Positions 1-5,251 of a stretch of DNA of 6,441 nucleotides are shown here, in pieces. The stretch lies in contig DSAU01000200.1 in the NCBI GenBank assembly GCA_011046315.1, positions 1 to 6,441 on the forward strand, in the 5' to 3' direction. The notes under the pieces are model-generated. The model searched no databases, was not told where the DNA came from, and saw only the letters and a program-made list of their open reading frames with translations. The stretch comes from a bacterium (GTDB lineage: Bacteria; Zhuqueibacterota; Zhuqueibacteria; Thermofontimicrobiales; Thermofontimicrobiaceae). The position numbers and the translations under genes are program-made. Each line of letters opens with the position of its first letter. The stretch's first letter is position 1.

Positions 1-1136
1 AAATGCGCCAACTCGTTATCAAAACAAAAATTAACCGCTAATTTTTTAGGGTATTTTGTTGTGGCTTTTTGAAGTCGTTCGTGATATTTTTTTTCTCCCA
101 CTCCTAAAACAACCATCTGAACATCTAGGTTTAAAATGTCATCCAACACTTTGGAAACAATGTCCAATCCCTTCTGATCTGTCAACCGAGAAACCATCCC
201 AATAACCGGAACCTCAGGCTGGAACACTAATCCTTGTGATTCGACCAGAGCACGCTTGTTGTCCATTTTTCCCGATAGATCACTTTTTGAATATTGAACA
301 GGAATAAACTTATCCGTTTCCGGGTCCCAATGTTGGTCATCAATTCCATTTAAAATCCCGAACAGATATCTGCTTCTTTTTTTGATAACAGTTTGCAGAC
401 CAAAACCAAACTCATCACAACTCTGAATCTCTTTGGCATAGGTTTTACTCACCGTATTCAACAAGTCCGCATATAAAATTCCAGCTTTGAGAAAATTAAC
501 CTTACCCCAAAAGTGAAAAGCACAATTAGAAGTAAACTCATCTTTTGTTACATATACCAAAGGCAGCGCCTTTTGGTCAAAAATGCCTTGAAAGGCAACA
601 TTATGGATCGTCAGCAAGGTTTTGGTGCCAACAAAAAAACTGTTTTCTTTGTATAACTTCTTTATAAAATAAGGGATAAGTGCGGTTTGCCAATCGTTAC
701 AATGGATAATGTCCGGTTGCCAATGGAGCTTTTTCAGAATTTCAAGCGCTGAACGACTGAAAAAACTGAAGCGCTCCGCATTATCAGGATAATCTTGGTT
801 AGTTTCCGGATCAACATAAAAACCTGGTCGATTGAAATATTCGTTGCTTCCAACAAAATAGGCTTGGACTTTAGAGTCCGGAAGAAATGAAGACTTTACA
901 TTTGCATGAACAACTTTGCCTCCCACAGGAACACTAATTTCTTTCAATCTAATGACTTCTCTCAAGGTGTAACGCCGTTCGTTTATCGATCCATATTTTG
1001 GCATTACAATGCGAACATCATGGTCCATATCTTTTAACACCTTGGGCAACGCTGCGGACACATCTGCCAAGCCACCGGTTTTAGCGAAAGGAGCCACTTC
1101 AGAGGAAACAAATAATATTTTCAAAGGTTGCTGCAT
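1..1136 (-). CDS. glgA: Glycogen/starch synthase, N-terminal 378 residues (3' end beyond window)
   Basis: Cytoplasmic GT5-family glycosyltransferase that moves glucose from ADP-glucose (or UDP-glucose) to the non-reducing end of an alpha-1,4-glucan during glycogen synthesis. The frame is open from an ATG to the window edge. Visible motifs are the nucleotide-sugar-binding KTGGLADV near residues 19-26, HCNDWQT at 145-151, TIHNVAFQG at 176-184, the LNGID segment at 262-266 and SRLTDQKGLD at 316-325, where the C-terminal GT-B domain begins. Family members are about 475-500 residues, so roughly 100-120 residues are missing. The ATG is chosen because GAGG lies five bases upstream and the protein begins at the usual point, just before the LKILFVSSE strand. 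No other glycogen gene is visible. Identification is very secure. The choice of glucosyl donor cannot be read from the sequence. Confidence 0.97.
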   Translation of the reverse strand, partial: MQQPLKILFVSSEVAPFAKTGGLADVSAALPKVLKDMDHDVRIVMPKYGSINERRYTLREVIRLKEISVPVGGKVVHANVKSSFLPDSKVQAYFVGSNEYFNRPGFYVDPETNQDYPDNAERFSFFSRSALEILKKLHWQPDIIHCNDWQTALIPYFIKKLYKENSFFVGTKTLLTIHNVAFQGIFDQKALPLVYVTKDEFTSNCAFHFWGKVNFLKAGILYADLLNTVSKTYAKEIQSCDEFGFGLQTVIKKRSRYLFGILNGIDDQHWDPETDKFIPVQYSKSDLSGKMDNKRALVESQGLVFQPEVPVIGMVSRLTDQKGLDIVSKVLDDILNLDVQMVVLGVGEKKYHERLQKATTKYPKKLAVNFCFDNELAH

Positions 1137-1200
1137 TCTTGCCTCGATCGAAAAATTTGATTATGGATCGCTTCTTAAAAATCAGCAATAATGGTTGATG

Positions 1201-1356
1201 TTATTTTTGTGCTGAGCGATATACACTAAACGTAATTAAGATGAGATACAGACCTATTAGCCAAACTTGCCTTACTTTTGTGTTAATATTATAATTCTCA
1301 CTCGGCAATGTCTTGTTGAATTGACGGTTTTGGGAATCAAAAATTGCAGGCAACAC
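1201..1356 (-). CDS. Small single-span membrane protein, unrecognised (51 codons)
   Basis: I do not recognise this product. Between the methyltransferase stop and glgA the minus strand is open from a GTG to a TAA. A TTG follows the GTG directly, and an in-frame TAA lies a few codons upstream, so the ORF cannot be much longer. The 51-residue product has a polar N-terminal half rich in Asn, Gln and Ser, then KVRQVW, then a hydrophobic helix at about residues 31-46 (VWLIGLYLILITFSVY), and ends in the short polar tail RSAQK. That is a tail-anchored or single-span layout. No convincing Shine-Dalgarno precedes the GTG, which leaves two options: a weakly translated small protein, or the tail of a lost gene. 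It ends 64 bases before the glgA start and could share a transcript with it. The sharp polar/hydrophobic division is the main reason to list it. Confidence 0.38.
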   Translation of the reverse strand: MLPAIFDSQNRQFNKTLPSENYNINTKVRQVWLIGLYLILITFSVYRSAQK

Positions 1357-1377
1357 ACTTAAAGTTATTTAAAGCTC

Positions 1378-2556
1378 TCAAGATAGTTTGATCACATCCG
1401 CGGCTTTATACCAAACCGATTTTTGTTTTAATCTTTTTTCTTTTAATAGTTTGTAATCTGATTTAGAAACAAACAAATTGCCCTCTACAGAGTCGAGTTT
1501 TTTTATTATTACTTTGATCGCTTCATCTGATCGGTCAATACCAATCCATTGTCTGCCGCCAACATGTGCAGCTTTTAAAGTTGTTCCTGAACCAGCAAAA
1601 CAGTCTAAAACAATACTACCCTCTTTTGAAGATGTTTTTATGATGAAATTCAATAAGTAAGGATTTTTTTCAGTCGGATAAACAGGATATTGTGGGTCTT
1701 TGAACTCCCAAATGTCCTGCATTCGTTTGCCTTCCTGTTTGTCAAAAAATATTTTCTTTCTCGGGTTCCCGCTGTCGCTCCATTCAATAAGACCCTCTTT
1801 ATCCCATTGCTCTAATACTGAGATGGCACTTCTCCAATGTCTTCCTTTAGGAGGCAGAATTCCTTTAAAGATTTTCGAAGTTTTGCCGTTTTGGGTTTCT
1901 CCTGGCGCATGTAAGGGGATTGTTGTGTATCGTCTTCCGTCCTTATCAATTTTTGGGAAAAGTTTTATTCTGTCCTCTTCGGTATAAGGAATTTTCGGCT
2001 CATTCCAAACAAGGTCTTCAGATTTTGAGTAAAATAAAATAAGATCTTTAATATTGCCGTAACCTTTTCGAGTAAAGTTTTTAGGGTTGCATTTGATACG
2101 TGTAATGTCGTTTCTAAAATTTTCAATTCCAAAAATTTCATCCATCATAATTTTGACATAATGCCCTATTTTATAATCAATGTGAAGATAAATGGAGCCT
2201 TTGTTAGAAAGCAAAATTTTTAGTAAAACCAGACGTTCACGTAAAAACTCTATGAAATCAGCGCCTTTTAAATTATCTTTGTATGCCACTGTTCCATTCG
2301 CGTTATTGCTAATCGTATTTGCACGACCTTTGGTGATTGTAAAAATATTATTTGTGGCAAACGGTGGATCAATGTAAATTAGATCAACTTTACTTTCCAA
2401 ATGATGCTTGATTATTAGCTGCTTTAATGCAACTAAATTATCAGCCTGAATAAGCAAATTCTGGCTTTGACTGGAGTTGATTTGTTCCAACTCAATATCA
2501 GGAATACTGTCAAATATTTCCTGTTCAGATTTTTTATTTGAGTATTTTAACTCCAT
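1378..2556 (-). CDS. Beta-class DNA methyltransferase (N6-adenine type likely), type III Mod-like
   Basis: S-adenosylmethionine-dependent, sequence-specific DNA methyltransferase of the N6_N4_Mtase family, 392 residues. The catalytic motif precedes the cofactor motif, which defines the beta class: motif IV DLIYIDPPF at residues 58-66 (DPPF 63-66), motif X-like YPTEKNP at 293-299, and motif I VLDCFAGSGTT at 316-326, followed by IGIDRS at 338-343, the acidic end of the second strand. The variable stretch around 150-290 should be the target recognition domain. DPPF favours adenine over cytosine, where SPPY is usual. At 392 residues it is shorter than classical type III Mod subunits, about 600. 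The ATG lies one base after the stop of the upstream small ORF. The only ribosome-binding hint is a weak AGG six bases upstream, so translational coupling is likely. No restriction subunit or specificity subunit is seen. The recognition site cannot be predicted. Confidence 0.93.
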   Translation of the reverse strand: MELKYSNKKSEQEIFDSIPDIELEQINSSQSQNLLIQADNLVALKQLIIKHHLESKVDLIYIDPPFATNNIFTITKGRANTISNNANGTVAYKDNLKGADFIEFLRERLVLLKILLSNKGSIYLHIDYKIGHYVKIMMDEIFGIENFRNDITRIKCNPKNFTRKGYGNIKDLILFYSKSEDLVWNEPKIPYTEEDRIKLFPKIDKDGRRYTTIPLHAPGETQNGKTSKIFKGILPPKGRHWRSAISVLEQWDKEGLIEWSDSGNPRKKIFFDKQEGKRMQDIWEFKDPQYPVYPTEKNPYLLNFIIKTSSKEGSIVLDCFAGSGTTLKAAHVGGRQWIGIDRSDEAIKVIIKKLDSVEGNLFVSKSDYKLLKEKRLKQKSVWYKAADVIKLS

Positions 2557-2557
2557 C

Positions 2558-2770
2558 TTAAACCTGAAACAAAAATTCTCTTAACACCAACGCACTCATA
2601 ATATTATAATTCTTATATGGGTTCGTAATAAACTGGTGCATCTTCGAATTGCTTCTGATGTATAGAACGCCGTCTAAAATGGCAATCCTTATTGCATTAA
2701 CATCTTTTGCTTCTAACATGGTAACCGCATCTTCAAAATCAGAATTTTGTGAACCACCAAAATCAGGCAA
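2558..2770 (-). CDS. Unrecognised 70-residue ORF coupled to the methyltransferase
   Basis: I do not recognise this product. The frame opens at a TTG (CCT GAT TTT GGT follows) just after an in-frame TAG, and ends one base before the methyltransferase ATG, as TAA-G-ATG. The only other good start is an ATG at codon 18. Neither has a clear Shine-Dalgarno. The product is mixed in character: an acidic N-terminus (SDFEDAV), a probable helix, a beta-like segment AIRIAILDGVLYIRS at about residues 26-40, and a C-terminal part with NPYKNYN and a helical end in LREFLF. There are no membrane spans, signal peptide or cysteines. Tight coupling suggests a role alongside the methyltransferase, for example a regulator or the surviving tail of a nuclease gene, but nothing in the sequence names one. 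The poor start region favours an N-terminally truncated remnant. Confidence 0.5.
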   Translation of the reverse strand: MPDFGGSQNSDFEDAVTMLEAKDVNAIRIAILDGVLYIRSNSKMHQFITNPYKNYNIMSALVLREFLFQV

Positions 2771-2796
2771 GACAACAAAAAGCTAACCATAAAACA

Positions 2797-2826
2797 GAGG
2801 TCGAAGAACATAATTTCTCCGACCCC
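2797..2826 (-). terminator. Hairpin terminator after the CpoB-like gene
   Basis: Two 12-base arms (2797-2808 and 2815-2826) flank a 6-base loop, 28 bases after the stop of the CpoB-like gene. In the minus-strand RNA all 12 positions pair, two of them as G-U. In the plus-strand RNA the same two positions become A-C mismatches, so the structure is strand-specific. It is followed on the minus strand by TGTTTTATGG, a short, impure T-run, so this is a moderate rather than strong intrinsic terminator. It separates the envelope gene pair from the methyltransferase unit. Confidence 0.6.
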
Positions 2827-2854
2827 TTAAATCTAATCCCTGCCAAACTGATCC

Positions 2855-3661
2855 TTATTGTAAACGACTCAGAAACTGTTGGGCTTTTGCTTGATATTCG
2901 CTGTCAGGATAATCCGTAAGAAGCCTTTCCAATTCCTGAATTGCTCGCTGGTTATCTCCCAATCTCCAATAACACAAGCCAAGTTTTAACTGGGCATCAT
3001 CCATTTTGTTGGACCTGGCAAAGGAAAAAACTTTGGTAAATTCGATAATCGCCTGATTATAATTACCCAAACCATAATAGCTCTCTCCGATCCAGTACTG
3101 ACAATTATCGGACAAAGAGTTGTTTCGATCGATCAACAATAAATCCTGAAACATTTGGATGGCTTTTTTATAATTTCGCCTGTTGTATTCCTCTAAAGCC
3201 AGCTGATAATCTTGTTTGAAATTGCCTGTGATCTGAGCACTGGCTGGTTGGGCTGTTCTCACTGCGCCGGATTCCATCTTATCGATTTCTTTATCTTTCG
3301 TTTCGATACTCGTCCGCAATTCGGAAATTTCTGCTTCTTTATCAGCCAGTCGCTGTTCCAGTAGCTCAATTTCTTTTTTCAGCTGTTGATCAGAAGTGGC
3401 TTGATCGCCAACTGCTGCTTGCTCTTTTTGCTCCTTTTGGATTCCCAACAACTCAAAGACTTCATCTTCTGCAGCTCTATCGTCTTTTTGTGATTCACTC
3501 TGATTTATTATCCTAAACAACTCATCAATCTCGGATTGATTGTCAGCACCTTCAAACATACCTTCTTGTGTATCAATCACGGGTTGGTGGGAGCTACACC
3601 CAAAGACGATTACCATTCCCAGAGAAATCGTCACGATTAACAATAACTTTGATGAGCTCAT
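2855..3661 (-). CDS. CpoB/YbgF-like TPR outer-membrane lipoprotein
   Basis: Envelope protein of the CpoB (YbgF) type, which in proteobacteria helps coordinate Tol-Pal function and peptidoglycan synthesis at division. It has 268 residues. A lipoprotein signal peptide occupies residues 1-21 (Lys5, hydrophobic core 6-20, lipobox VFG then Cys22). SS follows the cysteine, with no Asp at +2, in keeping with outer-membrane sorting by the Lol rule. An acidic, Gln-rich linker covers 30-90, a coiled coil about 92-130 (KKEIELLEQRLADKEAEI), and three TPR-like repeats about 148-181, 185-218 and 222-255. The order coiled coil then TPRs matches CpoB, although E. coli CpoB is a soluble periplasmic protein. 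AGGGG six bases before the ATG supports the start. It begins 19 bases after the stop of the barrel-protein gene, so the two are probably co-transcribed. No tol or pal gene is visible, so I withhold a gene symbol. Confidence 0.85.
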   Translation of the reverse strand: MSSSKLLLIVTISLGMVIVFGCSSHQPVIDTQEGMFEGADNQSEIDELFRIINQSESQKDDRAAEDEVFELLGIQKEQKEQAAVGDQATSDQQLKKEIELLEQRLADKEAEISELRTSIETKDKEIDKMESGAVRTAQPASAQITGNFKQDYQLALEEYNRRNYKKAIQMFQDLLLIDRNNSLSDNCQYWIGESYYGLGNYNQAIIEFTKVFSFARSNKMDDAQLKLGLCYWRLGDNQRAIQELERLLTDYPDSEYQAKAQQFLSRLQ

Positions 3662-3680
3662 TTTGATCCCCTTTCAAAGA

Positions 3681-4889
3681 TTAATTTTGATTTTTTAACA
3701 TTAAATACCCGGCTCCACCCCAACCGATTAACGCTGCGGCGCCACTTATAATTCTCCATGCTTTCGGATTTGAAATAACTTCAACTCTGATGGGCAGCTT
3801 AGGCAAACCGCTATAACCAACTCCACTTATCGCTTCGTCAATGGCAATTACGCAGTATTCAACACCCTGCTTACGAACATAGCGCCCCGGAATTATGCCC
3901 TCATACAAAGCCCCGTATTTGGGTCGCAACTGTCCGACCTTCCAGGCTCCAAGTCCAATCGGACGATAAATAATCGACGCCGTTTTTAATTTAAAATTCT
4001 CGTAAATGTCGGTTTTAATAACAATATCCTGTCCTTCTTCCACTCTTCTGACAGGATAATGGATGACAATGGGTGGATCGACATCATCCTCTACGCTCTC
4101 GATGGTTTTGCCGGCCATATCCCTTGAAAATCGCAGCGGATTATCTTCGGGTTTACCATCGTGATCCATATAGCCGTCTGGGTCCTCCTTGATATCTATT
4201 GCCAGATCCAATTCGTCTGGGACGCCGTCGTTATCTCGGTCACCCCGGGTACTGGTGCGAAAATAAAAAGTAAAACCACCATGAAAATCGAACAGACCAT
4301 CATTCAGTCCTTTCCGGTGTCCTAATTCATCAGAGTGGACATCATCTAACATGTCAGTTAGCGAATAGCGAAAAGTTGCACCCAAATTAAAATAGATCGA
4401 ATGATTTCTGTTCAGTGCAATTTCAACACCAGCGCCACTTTTAAAAAATGAATCATATCCTTTTTTCAACCTTCCGGTAGTTGCGTACCTTGGCGTGGTG
4501 TCATTTATCGTATAATTCCAATAAAATCCACCACCTCCGATGATTACATAGGGATTTACTTTTCCCAACGGGAGAAACGAAAATTTCATATGTCCCTCAT
4601 AAGGGATAATTACTGTTTTAAACTCATTTTCCGCCAGATCGTTGGGAATTTTCCCTCCTACAATCGAATAACCAGCTTCAGCGCCGACTGAAAGAAACCA
4701 AAACAAGTTGTAATCTAAACTACCATAGACAAACGGCTTAAACGGTAGATTGCTAATATCACCTTCCAATCTGTTCAGGCCGGCTTTAAAGCCGATACCC
4801 AGGTTTGTCACTTCTCCCCCACCAAAGCCCAGGTTTGAGAGAACCAACAACACGCATACAAGGCTAATTGTCATCGTTTTTGTTTTCAA
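3681..4889 (-). CDS. Outer-membrane beta-barrel protein with TSP3-like loops and Ig-like module
   Basis: Predicted envelope protein of 402 residues with no enzyme motif; exact role unknown. Residues 1-24 form a signal peptide. Residues 28-211 alternate aromatic and glycine-rich strands typical of an OmpA/OmpW-like eight-strand barrel (examples: LGIGFKAGLN, VNPYVIIGGGGFYWNY, FHGGFTFYFR). Residues 217-250 carry calcium-binding-like aspartate loops, DRDNDGVPDELD and DPDGYMDHDGKPEDN, as in thrombospondin type 3 repeats. Residues 272-371 look like an Ig-like beta-sandwich, opening with DPPIVIHYPV and containing GVEYCVIAIDE. The C-terminus holds a hydrophobic stretch at about 378-397 and ends KNQN. 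The usual OmpA peptidoglycan-binding domain is missing. The start is TTG: AGGAGG lies exactly six bases upstream, whereas the next ATG (4874) would be 21 bases from it. A strong promoter lies about 50 bases upstream, and the CpoB-like lipoprotein follows. Confidence 0.82.
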   Translation of the reverse strand: MKTKTMTISLVCVLLVLSNLGFGGGEVTNLGIGFKAGLNRLEGDISNLPFKPFVYGSLDYNLFWFLSVGAEAGYSIVGGKIPNDLAENEFKTVIIPYEGHMKFSFLPLGKVNPYVIIGGGGFYWNYTINDTTPRYATTGRLKKGYDSFFKSGAGVEIALNRNHSIYFNLGATFRYSLTDMLDDVHSDELGHRKGLNDGLFDFHGGFTFYFRTSTRGDRDNDGVPDELDLAIDIKEDPDGYMDHDGKPEDNPLRFSRDMAGKTIESVEDDVDPPIVIHYPVRRVEEGQDIVIKTDIYENFKLKTASIIYRPIGLGAWKVGQLRPKYGALYEGIIPGRYVRKQGVEYCVIAIDEAISGVGYSGLPKLPIRVEVISNPKAWRIISGAAALIGWGGAGYLMLKNQN

Positions 4890-4895
4890 ACCAAC

Positions 4896-4901
4896 CCTCC
4901 T
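4896..4901 (-). promoter_or_regulatory. Shine-Dalgarno AGGAGG that fixes the TTG start of the barrel gene
   Basis: A full-consensus AGGAGG with a six-base spacer to the TTG at 4889. The nearest ATG is five codons further on, too far for this site to serve. This decides the start codon. Confidence 0.85.
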
Positions 4902-4940
4902 CTGCCATAACTAATAGACTTTGATGAACTTATTAGTAAA

Positions 4941-4969
4941 AATTTATCAAAATTTAATTAAAAAGTCAA
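4941..4969 (-). promoter_or_regulatory. Sigma-70-like promoter for the barrel/CpoB-like operon
   Basis: On the minus strand a -35 box TTGACT (4969-4964) and a -10 box TAAATT (4946-4941) are separated by exactly 17 bases of A/T-rich sequence. Transcription would start near 4934, leaving a 5' leader of about 45 bases with the Shine-Dalgarno well placed. The -35 is 5 of 6 matches and the -10 is 4 of 6. The region is AT-rich, so chance matches occur, but spacing and position are ideal. Confidence 0.65.
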
Positions 4970-5024
4970 GTTGTTTTTTTATTTTTCAAAAATAAGTTAC
5001 AAAAACTACCAATTATTCAATTAT

Positions 5025-5054
5025 ATTATGCTTGAATTTTTTCAAAAATGTAAA
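5025..5054 (-). promoter_or_regulatory. Possible second, distal promoter for the barrel operon
   Basis: Minus-strand TTTACA (5054-5049) and CATAAT (5030-5025), each one mismatch from consensus, are separated by 18 bases. The spacer contains the small inverted repeat TTGAA-AAAA-TTCAA, a possible operator half-site pair. It would give a leader of about 130 bases. The whole stretch is very AT-rich, so the call is tentative. Confidence 0.3.
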
Positions 5055-5101
5055 AAAGCATCGTCCCCGATATCAAAATTTATATTTTAAGGGCGCTGCA
5101 C

Positions 5102-5231
5102 TCAAAACGAGATGGAAACATTGTTTTTTTTTGCGACAGCTAATTCACCTGTTATTGTCCCAAATAGATTCCGCTCTAAAAAATCATTAGAAATTATGCT
5201 TACCCTGACTCATCATAACAGAAGATTTTAG
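5102..5231. other. Possible decayed coding remnant, open on both strands
   Basis: Most of the gap between lgt and the barrel gene is plain AT-rich DNA, but this part is open on both strands. On the minus strand 35 sense codons run from 5209 to a TGA at 5104-5102 without a usable start, and include NLFGTITGELAVAKK. On the plus strand an ATG at 5112 opens 39 codons ending in TAG at 5231, including ANSPVIVPNRFRSKKSLEI. The plus-strand ATG has no properly spaced Shine-Dalgarno. Either strand could be the true one, and I recognise neither product. It is listed as a possible gene fossil rather than as a gene. Confidence 0.22.
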
Positions 5232-5248
5232 GTTTCATACCCGAAACC
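5231..5248 (-). terminator. Small hairpin immediately after lgt
   Basis: A perfect six-base inverted repeat (GGTTTC / GAAACC) with a six-base loop starts three bases after the lgt stop. No T-run follows on the minus strand, so it is a weak terminator candidate or an mRNA 3'-end stabiliser. A further weak candidate on the same strand is the ATCG-GGGA-CGAT hairpin at 5060-5071, followed closely by six Ts (5057-5052). Confidence 0.3.
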
Positions 5249-5251
5249 GAA

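Noticed and set aside
1009..1191. Plus-strand 60-codon frame
   Set aside because: It lies antisense over the N-terminus of glgA, whose minus-strand frame has clear family motifs, and it has no recognisable protein features.
1271..1300. Perfect TATAAT on the minus strand upstream of glgA
   Set aside because: No acceptable -35 lies 16-18 bases upstream, and the site falls inside the small membrane ORF, where it encodes Asn-Tyr-Asn-Ile.
1478..2377. Three plus-strand frames (1478-1660, 1700-1987, 2192-2377)
   Set aside because: All are mirror images of the methyltransferase coding strand; residue content is antisense-like and no ribosome sites support them.
1378..2770. Idea of a complete type III restriction-modification system or a BREX/DISARM-like island
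   Set aside because: There is no Res helicase, nuclease, BrxX/PglZ or other defence gene in the window. The methyltransferase is flanked by housekeeping and envelope genes.
2716..2790. Minus-strand ATG with a 25-codon hydrophobic frame (begins MVSFLLSCLIL)
   Set aside because: It is very short, has no Shine-Dalgarno, and overlaps the start of the methyltransferase-coupled ORF in another frame. Any resemblance to a signal peptide is probably chance.
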